Of a stretch of DNA of 64,000 nucleotides, positions 12,216-21,035 are shown piece by piece. Each line of letters opens with the position of its first letter. Within the stretch, counting starts at the first letter, position 1. This DNA is from Umezawaea beigongshangensis (GTDB lineage: Bacteria > Actinomycetota > Actinomycetes > Mycobacteriales > Pseudonocardiaceae). Below the pieces are notes generated by a model that ran no database searches, was not told the DNA's origin, and worked only from the letters and a program-made list of their open reading frames with translations. The translations under genes were made by a program, and so were the position numbers. The stretch is from the NCBI RefSeq assembly GCF_016464305.1, contig NZ_JAEIOJ010000001.1, positions 332,685 through 396,684 of the forward strand. The letters run 5' to 3'.

Positions 12216-13964
12216 TCAGGAGCGGACCACGCCCAGCAGGTGCGGCACCACGTCGGCGACCGCGATCTCCTCGCGGTCGCCGGAACGGCGGTCCTTCACC
12301 TCGACCGTGCCGTCGGCCAGGCCGCGGCCCACGACCAGGATCGTCGGCACGCCGACCAGCTCGGCGTCCTTGAACTTCACGCCGGGGCTGGCCCTGCGGT
12401 CGTCCAGCAGGACCCGCAGACCGGCCTCGTGCAGCTCGGCGGCGATCTTCTCGCCACCGGCGAGCAGCGCGTCGTCCTTGCCCGCGACGACCACGTGCAC
12501 GTCGGCGGGGGCCACGTTGCGGGGCCAGATCAGGCCGCGGTCGTCGTGGCTCTGCTCCGCGATGACCGCGACGAGCCGGGACACGCCGATGCCGTAGGAG
12601 CCCATCGTGATGCGCACCGGCCTGCTGTCCGGGCCGAGGGCGTCGAGGGAGAACGCGTCGGCGTACTTGCGGCCGAGCTGGAAGATGTGGCCGATCTCGA
12701 TGCCGCGCGCCGCGACCAGCGTGCCGCGGCCGTCGGGCGACGGGTCGCCCTCGCGGACCTCGGCGACGTCGATGACGCCGTCCGGGGTGAAGTCGCGGCC
12801 CGCGACGAGGTCGACCACGTGGTGCTCGGCCTCGTCCGCGCCGGTCACCCAGGCCGTGCCCCGCACCACGCGGGGGTCGACGAGGTAGCGCACGCCGTTG
12901 GCCAGCAGCGCGCCCGGTCCGATGTAGCCCTTGACCAGGAAGGCGTTGCGGGCGAAGTCGGTCTCGGTCAGCAGCTCGACCTCGGCGGGCTCGACGGCCG
13001 CCTCCAGCCGCTTGAAGTCCACCTCGCGGTCGCCGGGCAGGCCGACGGCCAGCAGCGTCCACTCCTTCTCGCCGGGCTCGCGGGTCTTCACCAGGACGTT
13101 CTTCAGCGTGTCCGCGGCGGTGAAGGTGCGGCCCAGCCCGGCGGCGTTGAGGAAGTCCACGAGCGTCTCGATCGTGGGGGTGCCCGGCGTGCGGTGGACC
13201 TGCGCCTCCGGCTTGTCCTCGATCGACTGCTCCGGCGGCGCGATCGTCGTCACGGCCTCGACGTTCGCGGCGTAGTCGGACTCCGTGCTGCGCACGAACG
13301 TGTCCTCACCGGTCTCGGCGACCGCGAGGAACTCCTCCGACGCCGACCCGCCCATCGCGCCGGAGGTGGCGGAGACGATGACGTACTCCAGCCCGAGCCG
13401 GTCGAAGATGCGGACGTAGGCGTCGCGGTGGTCCTGGTAGGACTTGGCCAGGCCCTCGTCGGTCAGGTCGAAGGAGTACGAGTCCTTCATGACGAACTCG
13501 CGGCCGCGCAGGATGCCGGCGCGGGGACGCGCCTCGTCCCGGTACTTCGTCTGGACCTGGTACAGCGTGACCGGGTAGTCCTTGTACGAGCTGTACTCGC
13601 CCTTCACGGTGAGGGCGAACAGCTCCTCGTGGGTCGGGCCGAGGAGGTAGTCGGCGCCGCGGCGGTCCTTGAGCCGGAACAGGTTGGGGCCGTACTCGGT
13701 CCACCTGTTCGTCGCCTCGTAGGGCTCCTTCGGCAGCAGCGCGGGGAACTGGATCTCCTGCGCGCCGAACGCGTCCATCTCCTCGCGCACGACCCGCTCG
13801 ACGTTCCGCAGCACCCGCAGACCGAGCGGCAGCCAGGAGTACCCGCCCGGCGCGACGCGGCGGACGTAGCCGGCGCGGACCAGCAGCTTGTGGCTGGGCA
13901 CTTCGGCGTCGGCCGGATCCTCGCGCAAGGTGCGCAGGAACAGCGACGACATCCTGGTGATCAC
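12216..13964 (-). CDS. proS: Prolyl-tRNA synthetase, bacterial type
   Basis: A 582-residue class II aminoacyl-tRNA synthetase charging tRNA-Pro. Class II motif 2 (around [20 protein letters not shown]), the editing (INS) domain in the middle typical of bacterial-type ProRS, motif 3 ([10 protein letters not shown]) and the anticodon-binding C-terminal domain are all present, in the usual length. GTG 13964 has GAGGAGC ~8 bases upstream; ATG 13952 is an alternative. Matches Rv2845c in position. Confidence 0.97.
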   Translation of the reverse strand: MITRMSSLFLRTLREDPADAEVPSHKLLVRAGYVRRVAPGGYSWLPLGLRVLRNVERVVREEMDAFGAQEIQFPALLPKEPYEATNRWTEYGPNLFRLKDRRGADYLLGPTHEELFALTVKGEYSSYKDYPVTLYQVQTKYRDEARPRAGILRGREFVMKDSYSFDLTDEGLAKSYQDHRDAYVRIFDRLGLEYVIVSATSGAMGGSASEEFLAVAETGEDTFVRSTESDYAANVEAVTTIAPPEQSIEDKPEAQVHRTPGTPTIETLVDFLNAAGLGRTFTAADTLKNVLVKTREPGEKEWTLLAVGLPGDREVDFKRLEAAVEPAEVELLTETDFARNAFLVKGYIGPGALLANGVRYLVDPRVVRGTAWVTGADEAEHHVVDLVAGRDFTPDGVIDVAEVREGDPSPDGRGTLVAARGIEIGHIFQLGRKYADAFSLDALGPDSRPVRITMGSYGIGVSRLVAVIAEQSHDDRGLIWPRNVAPADVHVVVAGKDDALLAGGEKIAAELHEAGLRVLLDDRRASPGVKFKDAELVGVPTILVVGRGLADGTVEVKDRRSGDREEIAVADVVPHLLGVVRS

Positions 13965-14078
13965 GGTGAGTGCTCCTCGTGGCGAAAGGCACGGGTTGTC
14001 CGAGCGTGCGAGCAGCGTAGTGAACGGCGTCCTCGCAGTTCCACCTGGTGGCGGTTCGGCCGGGGCCGTCGCGGCACG

Positions 14079-15044
14079 TCACCGCACGGGCAGCGAGTGC
14101 GTCACCCAGCGGGTGTCGACGGTGAACCCGGCGCGCTCGTAGACACCGAGCGCGCCGGTGGGGTTGGTGGCGTCCACCCCCAGGCCCGCGCTGCGGAAGC
14201 CGCGGGCGAAGGCGTCGGTCATCGCGCGGTTCAGCAGCGCGGAGGCGACGCCCCTGCCCCGGTGCGCGCGCAGGGTGCCCACGTCGGCGATCCACAGCTC
14301 GCGCACGCCCCTGGCGATCGTGTCGGCCTCGAAGTGCCTGCTCAGCACGAAGCCGACGACCGCGCCAGCGGCGTCGAGCGCCAGCGGGGACAGGTCCGGT
14401 TCGAACGACGCCCCGCCGGTGTAGTGCTGCGCCCAGCCCACGGGTGTCGCGTCGGCGGTGCCCCAGTGGTCGGCGAACGCGGCGTTGCGCACCAGCCGCA
14501 CCTCCTCGTCGCGGTCGCGGGAGTACGGCACGAACCGGTACCCGTCCGGTTCCGCCACCGGCGCCGGCGGGTGCGGCAGGCCGGTGCGCATGTCGAAGAA
14601 CCAGCGCTGCGGCGTGAACCCCGCGCGGCGCACGAGCGCGATCGCGTCCTCGCGGTGCTCGGCCGCCGTCACGTCCAACACCAGCGGCATGTCGCCGTGC
14701 AGGCGTCCGTGCAGCAGCGCGGCGCTCCGCACGAGCCGGTCCAGGAGGGCGGTGCCCATCCCGGCGCGGCGGTGGCGGGGGTGGACCGCACCCCGCAGCC
14801 ACACCCGGTGCTCGACCGTCGCGGCCCGGCGGGTGCGCACGATCCCGAACGCGACGAGCAGGTCCCCGTCCCACACGCCGACCGTGCCGTCGGCGAGGTC
14901 CAGCTCGGGGTCGGTGAGCAGGTCGGCGACGTCGTCGGCCGAGTGGTGCTCCCCGGTGCGGTCCACCGCCTCCACCGCGGCCATCAGCGCCGTGAGCGCG
15001 GGGACGTCGGCCGGGGACAGGGCTCGCCGGGTCAGCTCCACCAC
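14079..15044 (-). CDS. Tandem-GNAT acetyltransferase
   Basis: A 321-residue protein with two GNAT domains. The first carries HPRHRRAGMGTALL, the second LRAHRGRGVASALLNRA, both acetyl-CoA pyrophosphate-binding motifs (Q/RxxGxG/A). Two-domain GNATs include mycothiol synthase MshD, but key similarity to MshD was not evident, so I leave the substrate open. GTG 15044 (a second GTG follows) has GGAGAA-like purines upstream. Divergent from the YaaA gene. Confidence 0.82.
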   Translation of the reverse strand: MVELTRRALSPADVPALTALMAAVEAVDRTGEHHSADDVADLLTDPELDLADGTVGVWDGDLLVAFGIVRTRRAATVEHRVWLRGAVHPRHRRAGMGTALLDRLVRSAALLHGRLHGDMPLVLDVTAAEHREDAIALVRRAGFTPQRWFFDMRTGLPHPPAPVAEPDGYRFVPYSRDRDEEVRLVRNAAFADHWGTADATPVGWAQHYTGGASFEPDLSPLALDAAGAVVGFVLSRHFEADTIARGVRELWIADVGTLRAHRGRGVASALLNRAMTDAFARGFRSAGLGVDATNPTGALGVYERAGFTVDTRWVTHSLPVR

Positions 15045-15110
15045 GGAGAAGCTACGCGCACGCCGGCCACCGCTCGACCGGATTTCGGGGCGCTGAAATA
15101 CCCTGAGCAG

Positions 15111-15854
15111 GTGCTGGTGCTGCTTCCCCCGTCGGAGACCAAGGCCACCGGCGGCACGGGTGCGCCGCTGGACGTCGACGCCCTGTCGTTCCCCGAGCTG
15201 ACCCCCGTGCGGGAGAAGCTGCTGGCCGCTCTGGTCGAGCTGGCCGCCGACGTCCCGGCGAGCCTGCGGGCGCTGGAGCTGTCGCAGCGGCAGGCCGCCG
15301 AGGTGACCCGCAACGCCGAGCTGCGCTCCTCCCCCACGACGCCCGCGCTCGCCCGCTACACCGGCGTCCTCTACGACGCGCTGGACGTGCGGACGCTGAC
15401 CCGCGCGCAGCGGGCGCGCGCCGAGCGGAGCCTCGCGGTGGCCTCGGCGCTGTTCGGCGTCGTGCGCGGCGGCGACCCGATCCCGGCGTACCGGCTCTCC
15501 GGCGGCAGCGCCGTTCCCGCGATCGGCCCGCTGGGCACGCTGTGGCGGCCCGCGCTGGAACCGGTGCTCACCGGCCTGGACGAGCTGGTGGTGGACCTGC
15601 GCTCCGGCGCGTACTCGGCGCTGGCGCGGGTGCCGTCGGCCGTCGTGGTGCGGGTGGTCTCGGAGGACGGCTCGGGGCGGCGCAAGGCCGTGAGCCACTT
15701 CAACAAGGCGCACAAGGGCCTGCTGGCCCGCGCGGTGGCGGCCTCCCGCGCCGAGCCGTCGGACGTCGCCGGGCTGGTGCGGCTCGCCTCGCGGGCGGGC
15801 CTGCGGCTGGAGCCGACCGGGGAGCGTTCGCTCGACCTGGTGACGCACGCCTGA
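15111..15854 (+). CDS. yaaA: YaaA-family (DUF328) peroxide stress protein
   Basis: A 247-residue DUF328/UPF0246 protein. E. coli YaaA lowers intracellular iron and oxidative damage during hydrogen peroxide stress, and it binds DNA. Family segments LLPPSETKA at the start, LFGVVRGGDPIPAYRLSG in the middle and SHFNKAHKGLLAR near the end are intact. GTG 15111 opens this conserved N-terminus. Here it precedes a RIO-type kinase. Confidence 0.88.
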   Translation: MLVLLPPSETKATGGTGAPLDVDALSFPELTPVREKLLAALVELAADVPASLRALELSQRQAAEVTRNAELRSSPTTPALARYTGVLYDALDVRTLTRAQRARAERSLAVASALFGVVRGGDPIPAYRLSGGSAVPAIGPLGTLWRPALEPVLTGLDELVVDLRSGAYSALARVPSAVVVRVVSEDGSGRRKAVSHFNKAHKGLLARAVAASRAEPSDVAGLVRLASRAGLRLEPTGERSLDLVTHA

Positions 15855-15947
15855 AAACCGGTTGCGCGCCCGTGCGGCGTGCGCCACTCTCGTGCTCGTC
15901 GCAGACGCAGCCGGTGCGTGACGCCGGTGGATCGGAGGAGGTGCCCG

Positions 15948-16004
15948 ATGTCCACAGCTGTCCGGGACGTGGCGCCGACCCGTCCACCCGCTCCGCGCGG
16001 CTGA
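15948..16004 (+). CDS. Possible 18-residue leader ORF before RIO kinase
   Basis: ATG 15948 follows an ideal ribosome-binding site GGAGGAGG (15934-15941) with a 6-base spacer. The frame reads MSTAVRDVAPTRPPAPRG and stops with TGA 80 bases before the RIO kinase start. Pro-rich short ORFs of this sort can control downstream genes through ribosome stalling. It may also be a chance ORF; the perfect ribosome-binding site is the main evidence. Confidence 0.4.
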   Translation: MSTAVRDVAPTRPPAPRG

Positions 16005-16083
16005 TCGCACCACCGATCCCAGCACGCCGATCACCGGCGTCCCCGCGCGGGCGGCTCACCTCATCGTTCGAGGAGAACCACCA

Positions 16084-17049
16084 GTGCGCGAGCACGAGGA
16101 CCACATCGAGCACGACGACGTCCACGACCGGCGCGGCGGACGAGCCGCGCGCCGCGGGCGCCGGGAGCACGACGACCTGGAGCCGACCCGGCGCGGGCGG
16201 CTCACCCACGAGGAGCGGGCACGGCTGGCCCGCGTGCGCGAGGACTCGCTCAGCGAGGCCGACGTCCCGCCGGACGGCGACCGCTGGTCGACGTGGGGCG
16301 ACGCCGACCACGGCCCCGCGCCGCGCCCGGCGTGGCTCGTCACCGACCTGGCCGCGGTCGACCACGAGCTGGGCGTCCTGAAGACCGGCAAGGAGGCCGA
16401 CGTCCACCTGCTCCGGCGGGCGATGCCGGGCACCGACCGGTCCTGCCTGCTGGCGGCGAAGCGCTACCGCAGCGGCGACCACCGGCTGTTCCACCGGGAC
16501 GCCGGGTACCTGGAGGGGCGGCGGATGCGGCGGTCCCGCGAGATGCGGGCGATGTCCACCCGCAGCTCGTTCGGCCGCAACCTCATCGCCGAGCAGTGGG
16601 CGGTGGCCGAGTTCGCGGCGCTGAGCAGGCTGTGGCTGCTGGGCGCACCCGTCCCCTACCCCGTGCAGCGCGCGGGCACGGAGCTGCTGCTGGAGTTCGT
16701 CGGCGACGACGACGGCACGGCCGCGCCGAGGCTCGCGCAACTGCGTCCGGAGCGCGACGAGCTGGCCGGGCTGTGGTGTCAGCTCGTGGACGCGCTGACG
16801 GTCCTCGCGGGAGCGGGGCTGGTCCACGGCGACCTGTCGGCGTTCAACCTCATGGTCCACGAGGGGCGCCTCGTCCTGATCGACCTGCCCCAGGTGGTGG
16901 ACCTCGTGGCGAACCCGCGCGGCCCCGAGTTCCTGGAGCGGGACGTGCGGAACGCGGCGGCGTGGTTCACCTCCCGCGGGCTGCCCGCCGACGAGGCGGA
17001 CCCGCTGGAGGTCACCCGGCTGCTGCTGGACTCTGCCGGTCTGAGCTGA
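16084..17049 (+). CDS. RIO-type protein kinase
   Basis: A 321-residue RIO1-like kinase. The ATP-lid LKTGKEADVH (100-108), lysine K126 in AAKRYR, the catalytic loop HGDLSAFN (Asp250, Asn255) and the metal-binding DLPQ (Asp267) are all intact, so it should be active. Bacterial members are scattered and of unsettled role; in archaea and eukaryotes RIO proteins act in ribosome maturation. The first ~45 residues are a charged, probably disordered extension. The GTG start follows GAGGAG. Its last 38 bases overlap the convergent TetR gene. Confidence 0.88.
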   Translation: MREHEDHIEHDDVHDRRGGRAARRGRREHDDLEPTRRGRLTHEERARLARVREDSLSEADVPPDGDRWSTWGDADHGPAPRPAWLVTDLAAVDHELGVLKTGKEADVHLLRRAMPGTDRSCLLAAKRYRSGDHRLFHRDAGYLEGRRMRRSREMRAMSTRSSFGRNLIAEQWAVAEFAALSRLWLLGAPVPYPVQRAGTELLLEFVGDDDGTAAPRLAQLRPERDELAGLWCQLVDALTVLAGAGLVHGDLSAFNLMVHEGRLVLIDLPQVVDLVANPRGPEFLERDVRNAAAWFTSRGLPADEADPLEVTRLLLDSAGLS

Positions 17050-17620
17050 GCACCGGCCAGAGCACCTCGAAGAGCTGGTCGACGCGATCGGCGGGCATCG
17101 GCTCGCCGGTCGCGAACCAGTGGTAGACCAGCGGGCCGACCACGAGGTCGCGCACGACGTCGGCGTGGAGGTCGGTCCGCAGCTCGCCGCCCGCCACGCC
17201 CCGCTCGACGATCTCGTCGATCTGGGCGTGGCGGGTGGCGATGAACCGCTCGTAGAGCTGGTCCCCCAGCTCCGGGTCGCGCCGGGCCTCCGCGGTGACC
17301 GCGAGCACCGCCCAGCCGAGCGAGGAGCCCACCAGCCCGGTGACCACGAGCTCGACGAACTCGCGCAGGTCCTCGCGCGCGCTGCCGGTCCTCGGCAGCG
17401 GTGGTGGCACCGCCGCCTGGAGCAGGACCTGCGTCACCAGGTGCACCTTGGACGGGAAGCGCCGGTACACCGTCGGTCTGCTCACGCCGGCGCGCGCGGC
17501 GACGGCGTCGACGGTGAGAGCGTCGAAGCCGACCTCGGCCAGCAGTTCCATCGTCGCCGCCGCGAGCGCTCGATCGACCTCAGCGCTGCGGGGACGTCCT
17601 CTTGCGCCACTCGTGCTCAT
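17012..17620 (-). CDS. TetR-family regulator
   Basis: A 202-residue TetR repressor. The N-terminal helix-turn-helix reads LTVDAVAARAGVSRPTVYRRFPSK; the C-terminal part is a ligand-binding helical domain of TetR_C type. A palindromic site just upstream (17629-17648) suggests autoregulation. No obvious target gene is adjacent: the upstream gene is a DEAD-box helicase 497 bases away. Its 3' end overlaps the RIO kinase. Confidence 0.92.
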   Translation of the reverse strand: MSTSGARGRPRSAEVDRALAAATMELLAEVGFDALTVDAVAARAGVSRPTVYRRFPSKVHLVTQVLLQAAVPPPLPRTGSAREDLREFVELVVTGLVGSSLGWAVLAVTAEARRDPELGDQLYERFIATRHAQIDEIVERGVAGGELRTDLHADVVRDLVVGPLVYHWFATGEPMPADRVDQLFEVLWPVLSSDRQSPAAAG

Positions 17621-17628
17621 CTACTCGT

Positions 17629-17648
17629 ATTCCGTTACAGAATGTAAT
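17629..17648 (-). promoter_or_regulatory. Overlapping palindromes upstream of TetR gene
   Basis: Two interleaved inverted repeats: ATTC-N7-GAAT (17629-17643) and TTAC-N5-GTAA (17635-17647), 9-28 bases before the TetR start at 17620. This AT-rich block stands out from the GC-rich surroundings and fits a promoter with a TetR operator. Likely autoregulatory site by position. Confidence 0.5.
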
Positions 17649-18117
17649 GTTGCGTTGCGGTTTCCGTAGTCGACTCGGAAGCTACCTGGGCTTCAGCTCC
17701 GCAGTGGGCCGGTTGCCGGTGCTCGGCGTGGCGGATGGCCCCACGACGTTCCACCTGATGACACACTCCGCTGTGCGCTAGAACACGCCACGCACCGGCA
17801 AAGCGCCACACGGATGCCACGACCAGGTGAAACTTCACCGATCCGGGCGTCCGGCGCGGCGCGTTGAAGCGGTTCGACGGCGCTGCGACGGTTCCGTTCG
17901 TCGTTCGACGGCGTGATCGGCTAAGCTTTCTCCTGCACCACGAAATCGGCGTACACCTGAGTTCGTACGCCCTCAGACCACCTCGGGTCGGTCATCGACG
18001 GTGCTCCCAACCACAATCGGCGCGTCCAGCGCCGGGCTCGTCCTTGCGATCGGCGCCGCGACCCGCTTGATTCACTGCGGAGCATCCCCGAGACGTGCCG
18101 TGTCCCGGAGGTTTGTT
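17649..18117 (+). other. Long non-coding leader before DEAD-box helicase
   Basis: No convincing gene is visible in these 469 bases. Features include a palindrome GGTGAA-AC-TTCACC (17826-17839), a repeated TTCGACGGCG (near 17872 and 17907), a -10-like TAAGCT at ~17932, and a hairpin region at 17948-17976. If transcription starts near 17940, the helicase mRNA has a ~175-base 5' leader, as known for cold-inducible helicase genes. Confidence 0.45.
17948..17976 (+). promoter_or_regulatory. Mutually exclusive hairpins in helicase leader
   Basis: GGCGTAC (17948-17954) can pair with GTACGCC (17965-17971), a perfect 7-bp stem. Overlapping it, CTGAG (17957-17961) can pair with CTCAG (17972-17976). The two helices exclude each other, a pattern seen in RNA switches. 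Whether it works is unproven. Confidence 0.35.
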
Positions 18118-19653
18118 TTGCCACCCACGTCCTACGGCCACACCGAGCGTTCCTCGCAGTTCCGCAAGCCGCGCAACCGCCGCTCAGGCCAGGGCAACGG
18201 CCGTTCTCAGTTCTCCGAGTCGGCCCCTTCCACCGTCGCCGACCACGTCGAGAGCACGATGCCGGAAGGTCCTCTCCCCTCGTTCGCCGAGCTGGGGCTC
18301 GCCGACGAACTGGTCCGCGCGCTCACCGCCGCGGGCATCGACGCGCCGTTCCCCATCCAGGCCGCCACGCTGCCCGACGCCCTCGCGGGCCGGGACGTCC
18401 TCGGCCGGGGCCAGACCGGCTCGGGCAAGACGCTGGCGTTCGGTCTCGCGCTGCTGTCCCGCCTCGCGGGTGGCAGGGCCAAGCCGCTCACGCCGCGCGC
18501 GCTCATCCTCGTTCCCACCCGCGAGCTGGCGATGCAGGTGGAGACGGCGCTCAACCCGTACGCCCGCGCGCTCGGCCTGTGGTGCCGCACGGTCGTCGGC
18601 GGCACGTCGTTCCCGCGTCAGATCGACGCGCTGCGCCGTGGCGTCGACCTGCTGATCGCCACCCCCGGTCGCCTGTCGGACCACGTCCGCCAGGGCACCT
18701 GCGACCTGTCCGAGGTCATGTTCACCGCCCTGGACGAGGCCGACCAGATGGCGGACATGGGCTTCATGCCCCAGGTCCGCGCCATCCTCGACCTCACCCC
18801 CCAGGACGGGCAGCGCCTGCTGTTCTCCGCGACGCTCGACGGCGACGTGGACAAGCTGGTGCGCCAGTACCTGCACAACCCGGTGACCCACTCGGTCGCG
18901 CCGCCCACCGGCAGCGTCACCACCATGGAGCACCACCTGCTGCTGGTCTCCGCCGAGGACAAGCAGAACGTCATCACCGAGGTCGCCGCCCGCGACGGCC
19001 GCACGATCATGTTCGTGCGGACGAAGCACCACGTGGACCGTCTCGCCAAGAAGCTCCGCTCGGTCGGTGTCGCCGCCGGCGCGCTGCACGGCGGCAAGGC
19101 GCAGAGCGCTCGCACCAGGGTGCTCGGCGAGTTCCGCGACGGGACGACCCCCGTGCTGATCGCCACCGACGTCGCCGCTCGCGGCATCCACGTCGACGAC
19201 GTCAGCCTCGTGGTCCACGTCGACCCGCCCGCGGACTCGAAGGACTACCTGCACCGGGCCGGTCGCACCGCCCGCGCCGGCCAGGCCGGTGTGGTCGTCA
19301 CGATGGTCACGCACGACCAGCGCCGTTCCGTGCAGGGCCTCACCGCCCGCGCGGGCATCAAGCCCGAGTCGACCAGGGTCCGCCCCGGCGACGTGGACCT
19401 GATCCGCATCACCGGCGCCCGCATCCCCAGCGGCGAGCCGCTGGCGGAGCCGGAGATCTCCGTGCGCGCCCCGCGCCGCGGTGCTCCCCGCCGCGCCTTC
19501 GGCGCCGGTGGCACCGGTGCCGTTCGCTCCGAGTTCCGCGGTGGCCGCGGTCGCGGTGGCGAACGCTCCGAGGGCGGTCGCACCGGCTTCGGCCGGCCCG
19601 AGCGCACCGCGTCCGCCGGTGGGCGTCCGCGCCGCCCGGCCGCGCAGTACTGA
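18118..19653 (+). CDS. DEAD-box RNA helicase
   Basis: A 511-residue ATP-dependent RNA helicase acting on structured RNA or ribosome assembly intermediates. Core motifs: Q motif (FPIQAATLPDAL), GQTGSGKT, PTRELAMQ, DEAD (LDEADQMADMGF), SAT, and HRAGRTARAG. The C-terminus is Arg/Gly-rich (RGGRGRGG), an RNA-binding tail. I chose TTG 18118 since GGAGG lies 6 bases upstream; earlier codons are in the leader. The gene ends at a strong terminator. Confidence 0.93.
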   Translation: MPPTSYGHTERSSQFRKPRNRRSGQGNGRSQFSESAPSTVADHVESTMPEGPLPSFAELGLADELVRALTAAGIDAPFPIQAATLPDALAGRDVLGRGQTGSGKTLAFGLALLSRLAGGRAKPLTPRALILVPTRELAMQVETALNPYARALGLWCRTVVGGTSFPRQIDALRRGVDLLIATPGRLSDHVRQGTCDLSEVMFTALDEADQMADMGFMPQVRAILDLTPQDGQRLLFSATLDGDVDKLVRQYLHNPVTHSVAPPTGSVTTMEHHLLLVSAEDKQNVITEVAARDGRTIMFVRTKHHVDRLAKKLRSVGVAAGALHGGKAQSARTRVLGEFRDGTTPVLIATDVAARGIHVDDVSLVVHVDPPADSKDYLHRAGRTARAGQAGVVVTMVTHDQRRSVQGLTARAGIKPESTRVRPGDVDLIRITGARIPSGEPLAEPEISVRAPRRGAPRRAFGAGGTGAVRSEFRGGRGRGGERSEGGRTGFGRPERTASAGGRPRRPAAQY

Positions 19654-19668
19654 TCCGCTGATCACGCG

Positions 19669-19698
19669 AAGGCCCCCTCCGTCCGCGGAGGGGGCCTT
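19669..19698 (+). terminator. Terminator after DEAD-box helicase
   Basis: AAGGCCCCCTCC and GGAGGGGGCCTT form a perfect 12-bp stem around a 6-base loop, 15 bases past the stop. The A/T edges make it symmetrical, so it may also serve the convergent cobalamin operon. Confidence 0.85.
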
Positions 19699-19700
19699 CG

Positions 19701-19764
19701 CGCTGTGCGGGATCGGCGCTGTGCGGGATCGGCGCTGGGCGGGATCGGCGCTGGGCGGGATCAG
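19701..19764. repeat. Four 16-bp tandem repeats
   Basis: CGCTGTGCGGGATCGG is repeated four times head to tail with one or two changes, filling the gap between helicase terminator and the cysG stop codon. The last copy overlaps the final codon of cysG. Confidence 0.9.
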
Positions 19765-20966
19765 CGTGGTGCGAGACCGGCCACCGGGCCGACGACGATG
19801 ATCGCGGGCGGGCGGATGCCCTCGGCCACCACGTCCGCGCCCAGCGAGTCCAGAGTGGACCGCAGCACCCGCTCGGTGCGCGTGCTGCCCTCCTGCACGA
19901 CGGTGACGGGAGTGTCGGCGGGCCGTCCGCCGTCGATCAGGGCGGTCGCGAACGCCCCGGCCCGCTCCACCGCCATCATCAGCACGATCGTGCCGCGCAG
20001 CGCGGCGAGCGCGGGCCAGTCCACCATGGACCGCTCGTCGTCGGGGGCCACGTGGCCGGAGACCACCACGACCTCGTGGGCCACGCCGCGGTGCGTCACG
20101 GGGACACCGGCCAGGGCGGGCACGCCGAACGCGCTCGTGACGCCCGGCACGACGGTGACCGGGACGCCGGCCTCCGCGCACGCCAGCAGCTCCTCGAAGC
20201 CGCGGCCGAACACGTACGGGTCGCCGCCCTTCAGGCGCACGACGAACTTCCCCCGCCTGGCGTGCTCGATCAGGGAGGCGTTGATGAAGTCCTGGGTCGC
20301 CGCGCGCCCGTAGGGGATCTTCGCCGCGTCGATCACCTCGACGTGCGGGGCCAGTTCGTCGAGCAGGTCGCGCGGGCCGAGCCGGTCGGCCACCACGACG
20401 TCGGCGCGCGACAGCAGCCTGCGCCCGCGCACCGTGATCAGGTCGGGGTCGCCGGGGCCCCCGCCGACGAGCGCCACCCCGGACGGCTTCTCGTGGTGGT
20501 CGGCGACCGCGCCCTCGTGCAGCGCGCTCAGCAGCCCGTCGCGCACGGCGGCGGAACGGCGGTGCTCGCCACCGGCCAGCACGCCCACGAGGAGACCGTC
20601 GTGCTCGCCGACGGCGGGGGTGACGGCCGTGCCCTCGACGGCGACGTCCGCGCGCACGCAGAACACCCGGCGGCTCTCCGCGTCGGCGGCGATCCGCGCG
20701 TTCACGGCGGTGTCGGACGTGCACGCCAGGACGTACCACGCGCCGTCCAGGTCGTCCGACGCGTAGGAGCGCTCCCACCAGGTGATCTCACCGCTGTCGG
20801 CCATGCCCTGCACGGCGGGCGTCACCTCGGGCGACACCACGTCGACGACGGCGCCCGAGGCGACCAGGCGGGGCAGGCGGCGCTGGGCGACGGTACCTCC
20901 ACCGACCACGACGACGCGCCGTCCGGCGAGGTCGAGGCCGACGAGGTAGTGCTGTTCGGCGTGCAT
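19761..20966 (-). CDS. cysG: Siroheme synthase CysG (CobA + SirC)
   Basis: A ~401-residue bifunctional enzyme. The N-terminal precorrin-2 dehydrogenase/ferrochelatase part has the NAD motif GGGTVAQRR; the C-terminal uroporphyrinogen-III methyltransferase part has VGGGPGDPDLIT, KGGDPYVFGRG and PGVTSA. It makes precorrin-2, feeding both siroheme and cobalamin. Last gene of the cobalamin operon, and positionally like Rv2847c. ATG 20966 starts MHAEQHYLVGLDL; ATGs further up (20978, 21032) are alternatives, none with a clear ribosome-binding site. Confidence 0.93.
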   Translation of the reverse strand: MHAEQHYLVGLDLAGRRVVVVGGGTVAQRRLPRLVASGAVVDVVSPEVTPAVQGMADSGEITWWERSYASDDLDGAWYVLACTSDTAVNARIAADAESRRVFCVRADVAVEGTAVTPAVGEHDGLLVGVLAGGEHRRSAAVRDGLLSALHEGAVADHHEKPSGVALVGGGPGDPDLITVRGRRLLSRADVVVADRLGPRDLLDELAPHVEVIDAAKIPYGRAATQDFINASLIEHARRGKFVVRLKGGDPYVFGRGFEELLACAEAGVPVTVVPGVTSAFGVPALAGVPVTHRGVAHEVVVVSGHVAPDDERSMVDWPALAALRGTIVLMMAVERAGAFATALIDGGRPADTPVTVVQEGSTRTERVLRSTLDSLGADVVAEGIRPPAIIVVGPVAGLAPR

Positions 20967-21035
20967 GGGTAGAAGCATCCACACCAGCGCACCCGTGTCC
21001 ACGCCCGGGGCGTTCCGCGTGACGATCGCCACGCG

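Noticed and set aside
10902-15854. A 1650-codon open frame spanning several genes
   Set aside because: It runs in one frame across the HAD gene, the hypothetical, proS and the GNAT, all with family matches in other frames. Only its last part is the real YaaA gene.
15045-16034. N-terminal extension of the double GNAT
   Set aside because: It runs antisense to yaaA; the real start is GTG 15044.
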